Of a DNA stretch of 48,232 bases, positions 8,901 through 16,919 are shown one piece after another. The first letter of the stretch is position 1. Every line of letters starts with the position of its first letter. The notes below the pieces were generated by a model. It ran no database searches. It was not told the DNA's origin and worked only from the letters and a program-made list of their open reading frames with translations. A program made the position numbers and the translations under genes. The stretch spans positions 1 to 48,232 of the forward strand of contig JAIQZQ010000072.1 in assembly GCA_021777105.1 (NCBI GenBank), in the 5' to 3' direction. The stretch is from Candidatus Anammoxibacter sp. (GTDB taxonomy: Bacteria > Planctomycetota > Brocadiia > Brocadiales > Anammoxibacteraceae).

Positions 8901-9497
8901 ATAACCTGGAACCTTTTGCCCGTTTTGAGCGGCCTGATATTCGCTGCTTTCTCTAGCGGCGGCAAGCCTGAACTCTAGTTTGCCAAGCCTTGTAAGCCTC
9001 TGTTTAAACGCTTCAATTTCACCTCTGGTGGCGCCTGGAATCTGTATCAGAATCCTGTGGCTGCCTTGCTCCTGAATTCTATATTCAAGTATGCCTTTTG
9101 GGTCGATACGTTTTTTCAAGACCTCGATAATCTCTTTGGTTAGTCCGGCCCTGTCCTCTTTTTTATTAACCCGCACTTCATATAAAAGTTCGGAGCCGCC
9201 TTTGAGGTCAAGACCTAACTTGATCTGCCCTCTGGCCTTGTATTCAGCTATTTTTTCAACAACTTCCGCGCCTGATTCGTCGGTTGACCGGTTCAGGACG
9301 GTTTCTGTAACAATAGGGTTGCTTACAAGAGATGAGACCCAATTCTTCTCAATGGTCTCGCGTTTTACAACTTTGCCGCCGACTTCCCTGATTCGTTCTT
9401 TCTTAATCGGTTTTTCAAACGGCGGATATAGCGCGAATATAGCTATCGCAATAACAATAATAATAAGCGGTATTTTCCATCTAATATCTTTAGGCAT
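5985..9497 (-). CDS. secDF: Fused protein-export membrane protein SecD-SecF
   Basis: A 1170-aa fusion of the proton-driven Sec accessory subunits, which pull preproteins out of SecYEG on the periplasmic side. The N-terminal SecD half has a first membrane span (about 9-24), the LGLDLKGGSELLYEV motif near 94, a GKPLAIILDG/GRGIIEGGF periplasmic part, and the TM4 motif GIAVDANVLIFERIREE with the key Asp. The SecF half starts near residue 505, with DIDFTGGTL after its first span and LNDTIVLFDRIREN in its core. Between those SecF motifs lies an unusually large periplasmic region of roughly 400 residues, whereas E. coli SecF is only 323 aa in total. Fused, oversized SecDF is typical of Planctomycetes. 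The gene lies in the order yajC-secDF-LysM, 8 bases after yajC. Confidence 0.95.
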   Translation of the reverse strand: MPKDIRWKIPLIIIVIAIAIFALYPPFEKPIKKERIREVGGKVVKRETIEKNWVSSLVSNPIVTETVLNRSTDESGAEVVEKIAEYKARGQIKLGLDLKGGSELLYEVRVNKKEDRAGLTKEIIEVLKKRIDPKGILEYRIQEQGSHRILIQIPGATRGEIEAFKQRLTRLGKLEFRLAAARESSEYQAAQNGQKVPGYYKHWIRKTKGEQGGEGEENNWFLVSNKTEITGEHLSRVFPDRKDVQAVVGFEFDQIGKAKFGKLTERNIGKPLAIILDGILYSAPLIRDRIPGRGIIEGGFTQVEVNDLIAVMRAGSLPADLQLEMETTVGPSLGKDSIAKGLRAGLIASIFVLLFMGIFYLGVGWVANFALALNILLILGALVIITATVTLPGLAGLVLTIGIAVDANVLIFERIREEKNTGKTIKLAVKTGYERAFRTIFDANITTLITAVILAAVGTGPVKGFAWVLIIGLLVNLFTSVLVTRTIFNIFLGKQWIGGFHMLKCFSKTSFSFVSFRGIAVPVSIFLIVGGLTIFTIRGSDNYDIDFTGGTLVHLQLKEPTSVNSVRKSLKDKGYPDAEVQGLWAEDALATNNEPTDFGVRIKGLAKNKLEEKVSKDAKLSFANQGVQCNISFINPMEFNLSTGQPVEESLAQRALADAGYRDDDIISVEAPNANSKNFDIVIPTVGNIDERAKILSDLNSKLAQNLVSQEVNISFGDISEAAITNTLNQNQGQSLSSVSTMELDANKKVDPVLVYMEINKAGFTGTSVYKRDQSRGALTGKMEVRGSKSVLEEIKGKINRKLQLPAMAFVNDKTIRIELKESAGEGQLRAELLKVAELDDSLQKLITLNSKSDRFLVKMNPLRTGKIQEKIQDDIVEIFSDRLYTETVKVEFSQKEAPQSENNLLLVSQKEEKINLLNLALSVPLKKDKIERVLTGAGFADMLNGDLIDGKAYSSVELNTGDADIEPIKAKIASAFVIPMPLKRVVSIGAAVAGEMKGRAILALIFACFAIIIYVWYRFGEFKYGAAAVIALIHDVTITLGAVAVADYFGNVFGDIKLNLPMVAAFLTLVGYSLNDTIVLFDRIRENVGGKKGALDGKLVDLSVNQNLNRTVLTSLTTLGVLFALYFIGGPEIHGFAFVMLVGVFVGTYSSIFIASPILVRWKKSEGKN

Positions 9498-9505
9498 TTA
9501 TCTTC

Positions 9506-9844
9506 TTACTCCTCTTCCTCATCGTCTTCTGTTAATGTAACTCCAGTGACGGAATTTCTATCAATTTTTAGATTTATATCTTTTGCTTCATCAACGCATA
9601 CAATCAAGGTGTTTTCACGCACAGTCGTTATTTTTCCATGAATTCCGCCGGAACTGACAACTTTATCGCCTTTGCGAACTCTTTTAAGCATCTCCTGGCG
9701 ATCTTTTTCTTTTTTACGCTGCGGCCTTATCATTAAAAAATACATAATGGCGAACATCAGGCCAAACGGGATAACAAGCTGCAAAAAAGAACCGCCTTTT
9801 CCCCCTCCGGCGCCTCCGCCTAACTGTGCTAAAAATAACATCAT
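9506..9844 (-). CDS. yajC: Preprotein translocase subunit YajC
   Basis: A 112-aa small membrane protein that joins SecDF in the holo-translocon. It has a Gly-rich N-terminus, one transmembrane helix (LVIPFGLMFAIMYFLMIRP) and the conserved RPQRKKEKDRQEMLKRVRKG stretch, then a small beta-rich domain ending in an acidic tail. An AGGAGG at 9852-9857 sits seven bases before ATG 9844; the upstream GTG at 9847 would be too close, so ATG is chosen. secDF follows after 8 bases, and the pair is the conserved yajC-secDF operon. Confidence 0.95.
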   Translation of the reverse strand: MMLFLAQLGGGAGGGKGGSFLQLVIPFGLMFAIMYFLMIRPQRKKEKDRQEMLKRVRKGDKVVSSGGIHGKITTVRENTLIVCVDEAKDINLKIDRNSVTGVTLTEDDEEEE

Positions 9845-9869
9845 CACAAAACCTCCTTTTTAAGATGCA

Positions 9870-9897
9870 AATATAATAAAATGTTCCTTATGAACAA
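9870..9897 (-). promoter_or_regulatory. Possible sigma70-type promoter of yajC-secDF-LysM
   Basis: On the minus strand TTGTTC (9892-9897) and TATATT (9870-9875) are spaced by 16 bases, 12 bases before the AGGAGG of yajC. Plausible by position, but the whole region is AT-rich, so chance matches are likely. Confidence 0.35.
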
Positions 9898-10021
9898 AAA
9901 ATAAAATAGAAAAAGACAACGCAAAATTTAATAGCCGTTAAAACAGAAAAACAGCCAATTTACAAAAAAACGGCGTTGTTTATAAATAATCTTAGAATAA
10001 TAAGTTGTTTATTATAATGAA

Positions 10022-11122
10022 TCAATTCATTCTTGCAAGGAAATCAGCCTTAAATTGCAAAAAATTGTCTTCCATTATTGCCAGCCGCGCATCGCTCATC
10101 ATCTTTGTGAAGAATGAGATATTGTGCAACGACAGCAATGTAAGGCCTAAAATCTCTTTAGCGTTGAAAAGGTGGCGAATATAGGCTAGTGAAAAGTTTC
10201 TGCAAGCATAACATTCACATTCATCATCAATTGGGGCGTCAAGGTCCTTGTATTTACTGTTGAAGACGTTTTTTTTGCCTGAATTTGTAAACGCGCAACC
10301 ATTTCTCCCGTTTCGCGTTGGAATAATGCAATCAAACATATCAACCCCGCGCTCAACCGCGTCAAGGATATCTATAGGAAATCCCACCCCCATTAAATAC
10401 CTAGGTTTTGTCTCCGGCAAGGCGCACGCCACGTAATCAAGGACTTCGTTCATCAGCAAACGCCCTTCTCCAACGCTAAGCCCTCCGATGGAATAACCGT
10501 CAAAATCCAGTTCAACCAGTTTTTCAGCGCATTCCAGCCTTAAATCCTTAAAAACGCTGCCCTGCACAATGCCGAACAACGCCTGATTTTTGTCGCTATG
10601 GGCTTCAAGACACCTTTTCGCCCAGCGAATAGTCCTTTCCATTGCTACTTTTGCCACGTCCTTTTCACAAGGGTAGGCCACGCACTCGTCAAAAGCCATT
10701 ATAATGTCCGCGCCAAGACTTTCCTGAATATTTGTAGCTTTTTCAGGGCTAAGGAACTTGACTGAACCGTCAATCGGCGATTTGAATTCAACGCCGCCGT
10801 CTGAAATTTTGGCAAATTCGGACAATGAAAAGACCTGATATCCACCGCTATCGGTAATGATAGGCCTGTCCCATCCAATAAATTTGTGCAACCCCCCGCA
10901 ATCTTTTACAATATCTTCGCCCGGCCTCAAGGACAAATGATATGTGTTGCATAATATGGCAATGGCGTTGGCGTCTCTTAAATGCTCCGGCGTCAGGCTC
11001 TTCACCGTGCCCTGTGTGCCGACAGGCATAAAAATGGGTGTCGGGACTTTTCCATGGAGTGTATTAATTTCTCCAAGCCGCGCTTTTGAATGTTTGTCAA
11101 CTTTATGTAATTTGAAATCCAA
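10022..11122 (-). CDS. tgt: Queuine tRNA-ribosyltransferase (TGT)
   Basis: A 366-aa, full-length bacterial TGT. It exchanges guanine-34 in GUN-anticodon tRNAs for preQ1 on the queuosine pathway. Visible signatures: TPIFMPVGTQGTVKSLTP at the N-terminus, DSGGYQVFSL with the general-base Asp, the nucleophile region VDMFDCIIPTRNGRNG, and the zinc site CECYACRNF with a later His in LLSLHN. tgt next to yajC-secDF is a very common bacterial order. The queH gene further upstream on the same strand belongs to the same modification pathway. About 170 bases separate tgt from yajC, so they may have separate promoters. Confidence 0.97.
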   Translation of the reverse strand: MDFKLHKVDKHSKARLGEINTLHGKVPTPIFMPVGTQGTVKSLTPEHLRDANAIAILCNTYHLSLRPGEDIVKDCGGLHKFIGWDRPIITDSGGYQVFSLSEFAKISDGGVEFKSPIDGSVKFLSPEKATNIQESLGADIIMAFDECVAYPCEKDVAKVAMERTIRWAKRCLEAHSDKNQALFGIVQGSVFKDLRLECAEKLVELDFDGYSIGGLSVGEGRLLMNEVLDYVACALPETKPRYLMGVGFPIDILDAVERGVDMFDCIIPTRNGRNGCAFTNSGKKNVFNSKYKDLDAPIDDECECYACRNFSLAYIRHLFNAKEILGLTLLSLHNISFFTKMMSDARLAIMEDNFLQFKADFLARMN

Positions 11123-11262
11123 AGTAAATATCCGTTATTATCCATCGTTCTTAAATGCTTAAAAATGCTAATAACGAACGGTTTTGTAAAATTTTAAGGT
11201 ATAATAATATAAAATAGAAGCGGCTAATTCTACCTAAATCTTTAAAATCTTTAAATTTATGC

Positions 11263-12630
11263 TCAGTAGACCTTTACGAGGTCAATTTCAGGGTAATAAT
11301 GCTTTAGGATTTCATGCCATTTGCTGCCTGACGTTCCTAATTTTTGCGCCCCAAACTGGCACATGCCGACTCCGTGTCCCCAACCTTTTCCACTAATGAT
11401 TATGTTGTTCTTGTCATCTTCAATAGTAAATGCCGTGCTGTAAAGCTTGTTTGGACCTATTGTCAATCTAAAAGTGTTTGCGTCTATCTTTTTGGCGCCT
11501 TTAGGGCTCCTGATTTCAATCATTGAAGCATGCCCGCCGGGCCCGGCCCCAAGAGGGAAAATTGAAGAGTATCTGCCAAAGCCTACATTAGCCCCTCTCA
11601 ACTTTCTGGCAAACTCATTTCTATCAAAAGTCGCGCGCCACCTGTAAAACCGCGACGCATCGCAGTAGCCGCATAAAACGCCTGACAATGGAGGGATTGA
11701 TTTCTCCTTAAAAACAAGTTTAACGTCCTCTGTATGGCCTCCGCATGTGCTGTGGAAATATGCGGGGAATATCTTCCAGTCATGCACCATTATTATCCCT
11801 TTTGATTTGTTGATTATTTCGATTGCGCGGTCATCCTCTTTTAATCGGCCTTTATAAGCAAGGTCCGAGCCGCTGATATGGTAAGTTTCAAGGTCGCGTT
11901 TCTTCCTCTTATACATCACATAAGACCTTGCGACGACCGCCTGGGCAAAAAGGGTGTTTTTAGTCCAGCTTATCGGCATTTCATTGCCTAAGACACCGGA
12001 TAGATAGTCATCAATATCAGTCTCTTCAATTACCTGAAGTTTGCCTTTTTGGCGCGGAATAATCTCTATTGTCCCCCTATACGCAATCTCGTTTATTATT
12101 ATTGAGCCGTCTATTTCCGGCTCAATAATAAGTTTCTCCTTTTTTAGCCTTTTTGACCCAAGATGGATGTTGGCGTCCGTTGAAAAGACGTTTGACATTA
12201 ACATCCCGCGCGATTCCCAAACCAGCTTGCCGTCAATATTATTGTTAAGGCCTGTTTGCGCGGACTCAGGATTTGACGCTGATGATTTATCGGATGCAAC
12301 GTATCCCGCGGATGTGTCCGGCGCGTAAACCTTGAATGGGGAGCTTATAGACAATTTGAACTCGTTTACATTTTTTAAAAGCAAGATTTTAACAAGAGGC
12401 GCGGCCTTCAGGTAGTCGTCATAGACATGCACCTCCTTAGGCATGTCGAATGTCAGGCTCGATGGCTTTTGGGCCGCCTTTTTGGGTCGGCCGAACCGGG
12501 CGTTCTTAATCATGTCTATATCCACGCATGAGCTAAGCGTCGCCGCCAGCATTAACATTAGTATTGCGCTTGTGAAAAGCCTCAATATCCTGTTTACGCA
12601 GATGTTTTGTTGTGTCTTTATATCTTTCAT
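11263..12630 (-). CDS. SpoIID/LytB-domain lipoprotein, probable peptidoglycan lytic enzyme
   Basis: A 455-aa protein. A lipoprotein signal is seen in ILMLMLAATLSSC, with Cys35 as the lipidated residue. The SpoIID/LytB domain occupies about residues 185-450, with signature parts DIDDYLSGVLGNEMP, AQAVVARSYVMYK, HSTCGGHTED and GKGWGHGVGMCQFGAQ near the end. SpoIID of Bacillus is a lytic transglycosylase acting on denuded glycan strands, and non-sporulating bacteria carry relatives of wall-remodelling function. The catalytic Glu (E in LGNEMP) is present. The start codon lies 98 bases inside queH, an unusually long overlap, but both proteins keep their family features over that stretch. No sporulation genes are present, so a general cell-wall role is inferred. 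Confidence 0.85.
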   Translation of the reverse strand: MKDIKTQQNICVNRILRLFTSAILMLMLAATLSSCVDIDMIKNARFGRPKKAAQKPSSLTFDMPKEVHVYDDYLKAAPLVKILLLKNVNEFKLSISSPFKVYAPDTSAGYVASDKSSASNPESAQTGLNNNIDGKLVWESRGMLMSNVFSTDANIHLGSKRLKKEKLIIEPEIDGSIIINEIAYRGTIEIIPRQKGKLQVIEETDIDDYLSGVLGNEMPISWTKNTLFAQAVVARSYVMYKRKKRDLETYHISGSDLAYKGRLKEDDRAIEIINKSKGIIMVHDWKIFPAYFHSTCGGHTEDVKLVFKEKSIPPLSGVLCGYCDASRFYRWRATFDRNEFARKLRGANVGFGRYSSIFPLGAGPGGHASMIEIRSPKGAKKIDANTFRLTIGPNKLYSTAFTIEDDKNNIIISGKGWGHGVGMCQFGAQKLGTSGSKWHEILKHYYPEIDLVKVY

Positions 12631-13138
12631 ATTCGCTAAAAACGCACCCGCAATAAGATTGTTTGTAAAGCATCTTCTTCTTTGCCGCTTCCTGGCAATC
12701 TTTTGCTAAATGCCTGTAATCCAGGTATTCAAATTTAATTCCAAACTCTTTTTCTGAGTCAAAACCTATAGATTTAATCTGTTCGTGGTTTTGATGCAAG
12801 CTGAAAAGCATTGTGGTTGAAAATGCTTCAAAACCGTTCTCTTTTGCGTACTTTGCCGTGGCGTTTAACCGCAGATCATAACACCCCGCGCATCGATCCG
12901 CTCCCTTGAAGTCAACTTTTTCAAGATACTCCCTTAATCCGTAATCTTCGCAAAAAACAGTTTCGAACGGTTCACTCTCCATCAAGACCTTAAGGGCCTT
13001 GATTCGCCTTCGGAACTCAATAAACGGATGTATATTAGGATTATAAAAATAACCCGTGGTCTCAACCCCGTTCTCTTTAAGCTTCTTTATAGGAGCCGCA
13101 ATGCAAACAGCGCAACAAATATGCAGTAATAGTCTCAT
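12533..13138 (-). CDS. queH: Epoxyqueuosine reductase QueH
   Basis: A 201-aa member of the former DUF208 family, now known as QueH, the cobalamin-independent enzyme that reduces epoxyqueuosine to queuosine, the last step of the Q pathway. It begins with LLLHICCAVC holding the conserved Cys pair, then CAGCYDLRL and YCGCVFSE, which bind the Fe-S cluster and metal. It replaces QueG in many anaerobes. The C-terminus overlaps the SpoIID-like gene by 98 bases. With tgt on the same strand, this window encodes two steps of tRNA queuosine formation; queA and the preQ1 genes are not here. Confidence 0.93.
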   Translation of the reverse strand: MRLLLHICCAVCIAAPIKKLKENGVETTGYFYNPNIHPFIEFRRRIKALKVLMESEPFETVFCEDYGLREYLEKVDFKGADRCAGCYDLRLNATAKYAKENGFEAFSTTMLFSLHQNHEQIKSIGFDSEKEFGIKFEYLDYRHLAKDCQEAAKKKMLYKQSYCGCVFSEYERYKDTTKHLRKQDIEAFHKRNTNVNAGGDA

Positions 13139-13236
13139 ATTTTTTCAAAACAAGGGCTGAATATACTAAATCATGTATCAGGCGAAGCTACGCCAATAAT
13201 TAACGGGTATCCATAATCAAGCGCCCAAAATACTTT

Positions 13237-14229
13237 TCATTGCGCGTTATCAAAACTACGAAATGCCAGCTCTGTTGCAATGCGCCCCCTTGGCGTCTTG
13301 TTTATGTATCCTTTCCTGATCAAATACGACTCATAAACCGCCTCAATGGTCTCCTCCTCTTCGCCTACGGAAATTGCTATTGTCTTTATCCCGACCGGGC
13401 CGCCTCCCAGGCGGAAAATCGTGTTTAATATTTTTCGGTCCATTTCGCCCAATCCGTTTTCATCCACCCCAAGCATCCTGAGCCCCTCCTCCGCTATAGG
13501 CTCTGTAATTTTGTTGCCGCCTTTCATTTGAGCCACGTCCCGGATGCGTTTTAAAAAGCGGTTAACAATTCTAGGCGTGCCGCGCGACCTCTTTGCAATA
13601 AGTTCCGCGCTTTTTTCATCAATGTCTATATTTAGGTTTTTGGCGCTGTTTACCACTATTTTGAAAAGTTCAGTCCATGGATAAAAATCAAACCGTTCAA
13701 GTATGCCGAACCTGGACCTGAATGGAGCTGTGAGCAAACCTTCTCTTGTGGTAGCTCCAACCAGTGTAAATTGGGGCAGGTTTATCTTCACAGACCTGGC
13801 GTTGGGGCCTTGATCAATCAGGATGTCGATAACAAAGTCCTCCATAGCGGAATACAAGTACTCCTCTACCACTTTTCCCAGGCGGTGGATTTCATCTATA
13901 AAGAGTATGTCCCCCTTCTGTAAATTGGTCAAAATGCCGGCTAAATCAGCGGGTTTCTCAAGCACCGGGCCTGACGTGCTTTTTAACGACACATTGGTTT
14001 CATACGCCATGATTTGAGATAGTGTTGTCTTGCCCAATCCCGGCGGCCCTGAAAACAGGATGTGGTCTATAACGTCCCCTCTTTTGTTAGCGGCGCCTAT
14101 AGTAATTTGGAGGTTTTTCTTTATACGCTCCTGGCCGGTAAAATCCGCGAATGTTTTTGGCCTGAGATTTACGTCAAGAGCCTCGTCTTCGTCCAAATTG
14201 GCGGAACCTAATATGTTTTCCTGATCCAT
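13237..14229 (-). CDS. ruvB: Holliday junction branch migration ATPase RuvB
   Basis: A 330-aa AAA+ helicase motor that drives branch migration of Holliday junctions with RuvA before RuvC cleavage. Walker A reads GPPGLGKTTLS, Walker B DEIHRL, sensor 1 LVGATTREG, and the C-terminal winged helix ends in GRIATELAF. ATG 14229 is taken because it directly precedes the normal RuvB start; an in-frame TTG at 14244 would add five residues. Neither ruvA nor ruvC is adjacent. queH follows after 98 bases on the same strand. Confidence 0.96.
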   Translation of the reverse strand: MDQENILGSANLDEDEALDVNLRPKTFADFTGQERIKKNLQITIGAANKRGDVIDHILFSGPPGLGKTTLSQIMAYETNVSLKSTSGPVLEKPADLAGILTNLQKGDILFIDEIHRLGKVVEEYLYSAMEDFVIDILIDQGPNARSVKINLPQFTLVGATTREGLLTAPFRSRFGILERFDFYPWTELFKIVVNSAKNLNIDIDEKSAELIAKRSRGTPRIVNRFLKRIRDVAQMKGGNKITEPIAEEGLRMLGVDENGLGEMDRKILNTIFRLGGGPVGIKTIAISVGEEEETIEAVYESYLIRKGYINKTPRGRIATELAFRSFDNAQ

Positions 14230-14742
14230 AAAAACATTTACCAAAAATAAAGCCTAAACGCGGAACATTGCGTTTTAAAATGCAAAATATGCCACAAATT
14301 TAGCGATATATTACCAAATATGGACGGCGGGTTCAACTATTCTACAAATTAGCGTCTATTTTTAATTAAAAAATTTGCTCTGCTAATTAAAATATGCCAA
14401 ATATTGACGCGCCGACAATTAGTCGGGCCGGTTTTGATTCGGGTTGTTTTATTCGTAATAATCTAAAAAACAAGTTCGATTATATTTAAAAGTGATTCTA
14501 TTTGCATACTACGCTTAAAAAAAAAATTTTTACGACAACAAATACAAAACACTGCAAATCATACTGCTTACGGGCTATTTTATTCGGTTCCAGAGTCATG
14601 ATTTGCCGCAAAACAAGTTTAGTTTCTTTGTAATGGTTAAAACAAATTGACAGTATGAGTCAAATTTTGTATTATTTAAATCTTTATGTCATGCCAATTT
14701 AGTTTTAATACGATTTTTAAGTTTTTTGATGGAAATATTATT
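14230..14742. other. AT-rich divergent intergenic region
   Basis: About 510 bases between divergent ruvB and the secreted-protein gene, with no ORF worth calling. It includes a small inverted repeat AATTAGTCGGGCC near 14415, several A and T tracts, and a good plus-strand promoter close to its right end. The ruvB promoter must lie on the left but I cannot pick it out confidently. Confidence 0.55.
14647..14675 (+). promoter_or_regulatory. Sigma70-type promoter for the 14743 gene
   Basis: TTGACA at 14647-14652 and TATTAT at 14670-14675, spaced by 17 bases, predict a start near 14682 and a leader of about 60 bases. The match to consensus is nearly perfect. Confidence 0.6.
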
Positions 14743-15318
14743 ATGAAAAAAATTGTGATGTACAGCGCGTTGTTTCTTTTTTTATTCCTATGTATCAGCA
14801 ACGTTGACGCTTTTGCAAAGAGGAAAAGGCTCATAAGAGACCACCATAATCTGGTTTTATATCAGGGAGATGATATTCTTGAATGGATATATTTTCCAAA
14901 AATGAAAAAAGATTTTACCCATAAATCGAGGGTAAAAGGCCGAGAAATCGCGCGTAAGTATCTGGAAAGTTTTGAAGGTATGCGCATTGAAAACGAAACA
15001 CCAATAACGGTCACCGACATGTATCATACCATTGAAGACGAAGAAGACCCTAATGGCGCGTACGAAAGCAGTAAAATTATTTTTATTTATAATATAAGAA
15101 TACCGCTTGATGTTAAACCCGGCACATATGAATTTTTCTTTGTAAATAATCCGTTGGAAGATAAACGAGTTAAACCGTATCGTCAGGGTATAAAAATTGA
15201 AGTAAAAAATAAAAACGATAAATTGGAGGATATGGAGGCTTTAGAAGCTGAAATAGCAAAGATGCCGCGAAGGGAAAGAGAGATGTTAACTAGAATTGTC
15301 GACCGCGTGCCGGATTGA
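14743..15318 (+). CDS. Secreted protein of unknown function
   Basis: A 191-aa protein with a signal peptide (MKKIVMYSALFLFLFLCISN... ending VDAFA). The mature part is charged: one stretch reads LVLYQGDDILEWIYFP, another PLDVKPGTYEFFFVNNPLE, and the C-terminus from about 160 is a Lys/Glu-rich helix. The middle looks like a beta-sandwich that could bind ligand or cell envelope. I recognise no family. ATG 14743 is chosen over the upstream ATG at 14686 because the signal peptide begins here. It stands alone, with its own promoter and a terminator downstream. Confidence 0.75.
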   Translation: MKKIVMYSALFLFLFLCISNVDAFAKRKRLIRDHHNLVLYQGDDILEWIYFPKMKKDFTHKSRVKGREIARKYLESFEGMRIENETPITVTDMYHTIEDEEDPNGAYESSKIIFIYNIRIPLDVKPGTYEFFFVNNPLEDKRVKPYRQGIKIEVKNKNDKLEDMEALEAEIAKMPRREREMLTRIVDRVPD

Positions 15319-15841
15319 GAAGAGGGATGTTCCTTTTATTTGTCAAATGGTCTTTCACTGCTGGAAGCAAGGTCAAATAGCCTTTATTTTTGAACTCGCG
15401 CAAATGTTGAGCCTGTGTGTGGTGGTGGTTTACCACAGGCTTTGCAAGCCTTTTTTGCTATATTTCCATATTTTATTCAAACTTATGCAAGTTCCCATAA
15501 GTTTTTCCGCAACAAAATCAAACTTTTTTCTACAGCGTTTAGCAACACTAATCATTGCCTCTTATTTGTTTAAAATATAACGCTTTTTAATCACTTCATA
15601 TATATTGGTTCAGCATGCCGCTATCCAATAGTTAGTCGTATTTATTGTAGAAAAATAAAACCAGCCATTTTAATTGCGCTTAAATGCGTATATCTGCTGT
15701 TAATTCCTATTTAATTTTCAATCATGTTGTTCTAATTAAATTCATCTGTAATTGCAAACCCAAATTTGATAAAATCTATCATTATTATATTGCGGTTTTG
15801 CTATTTAAATTTCCCTTATTTTACAGTATAGATGGTTGCTA
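15319..15841. other. AT-rich intergenic region with a terminator
   Basis: No credible gene in 520 bases. It holds the terminator-like hairpins at 15410-15456, then AT-rich DNA up to rfaE1. An open frame across 15296-15580 lacks a ribosome binding site and reads like non-coding translation. Confidence 0.6.
15410..15456 (+). terminator. Probable terminator after the secreted-protein gene
   Basis: A stem GCCTGTG/CACAGGC at 15411-15440 overlaps a second stem GGCTT-TGC-AAGCC at 15438-15450, followed directly by six T residues. It lies 92 bases past the stop codon. Confidence 0.5.
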
Positions 15842-16843
15842 ATGGCAGAGTTAGAAGAGTTAAAAAATATTATTACAAATTTTAATAATGTTTCCATTGG
15901 AGTTATTGGCGATATGGTGGCGGATAAAACCATATTGGGCAGGCCTGTTAAACTTTCAAGGGAGGCTCCGGTCATTGTGGTGCGTCAAGAAGCTGAGCAC
16001 ATTTCTCCAGGAGGCGCCGGCAATACAATGAACAACATCTCTAAATTAAACGCAAAGGTTTTCCCTGTATGCGTTGTCGGGAATGATGAGCCGGGTAAAA
16101 AGCTTCTTAAATATTTTTCAGACGATGAAAATGTTGACGCAAACGGGATCTTTATCAACTTTGACGGCAATACAATTACTAAAACAAGAATATTGGCGGG
16201 CGACACTTATACGACAAAACAGCAGGTTATAAGGATTGACAATGACGAAGCCGGGCCTTTGCCGGAAAAGCTTGAAAATGAAATATTATCCCGCATGAAC
16301 CAACTTAACAAACTGGTGGACGTTTGGGTTGTCTCAGATTATGGATATAATATGGTTACCGGCCCAATTTTGAGCAAGATAAAAGATTTTTCCAAAGATA
16401 AGGTTGTGGTTGCGGATTCCCGCAACAGGCTTATTGATTTTAAGGGTGTTTCAATCGCCGCCCCCAACGAATCAGAGGTGGAGATCGTTTGCAATGAGAC
16501 TATTGGGGTTAATAATGACATTTTTGCAATTGGCAAGAAATTGTTGACGGAAATGGCAACCGACGCGTTGTTGATTACGCGCGGAAATCAGGGGATGATA
16601 TTATTTGAAAAGGGTGGAAACATTACGGATATACCTATTTGCGGATCAAAAGAAGTATCTGACGTAACCGGAGCCGGCGATACCGTAACTTCTATTTTAG
16701 CTTTATCGTATGCCTGCGGCGCAAAACCGGCGCAGGCGGCGAAATTATCCAATTACGGTGCGGCTATTGTTGTGATGAAAAATGGCACAGCTACGCTTAC
16801 GCAATCGGAGTTGGTTGAAATTATTGAAAAAGACATTTGTTAA
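15842..16843 (+). CDS. rfaE1: D-glycero-beta-D-manno-heptose-7-phosphate kinase (RfaE domain I)
   Basis: A 333-aa PfkB-family sugar kinase that makes heptose-1,7-bisphosphate for ADP-heptose, the LPS inner-core precursor. The N-terminal PfkB pattern is in SPGGAGNTMNNISKLNAKV and the C-terminal catalytic motif is VSDVTGAGDTVTSI with the Asp base. ATG 15842 is preferred over TTG 15836. In many Gram-negative bacteria this is the first half of the bifunctional HldE, whereas here the kinase and nucleotidyltransferase are separate adjacent genes 76 bases apart. An ADP-heptose/LPS role is inferred from this pairing; sugar kinases of the family can also serve other glycans. Confidence 0.92.
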   Translation: MAELEELKNIITNFNNVSIGVIGDMVADKTILGRPVKLSREAPVIVVRQEAEHISPGGAGNTMNNISKLNAKVFPVCVVGNDEPGKKLLKYFSDDENVDANGIFINFDGNTITKTRILAGDTYTTKQQVIRIDNDEAGPLPEKLENEILSRMNQLNKLVDVWVVSDYGYNMVTGPILSKIKDFSKDKVVVADSRNRLIDFKGVSIAAPNESEVEIVCNETIGVNNDIFAIGKKLLTEMATDALLITRGNQGMILFEKGGNITDIPICGSKEVSDVTGAGDTVTSILALSYACGAKPAQAAKLSNYGAAIVVMKNGTATLTQSELVEIIEKDIC

Positions 16844-16919
16844 CGGCCGTTTATAAGGTTCACTGTTTAAACCCGTCTTTTTTTGCATTATGCTTGCATT
16901 GTGGCGGCAATTACTTATT

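Noticed and set aside
14230..14742. Possible replication origin in the AT-rich gap next to ruvB
   Set aside because: AT-rich, but I find no cluster of DnaA boxes (TTATCCACA) and no dnaA, dnaN or gyrB nearby.
15296..15580. 94-codon plus-strand frame after the secreted-protein gene
   Set aside because: It overlaps the end of the upstream gene and a terminator hairpin, has no ribosome binding site, and its translation has no family-like pattern.
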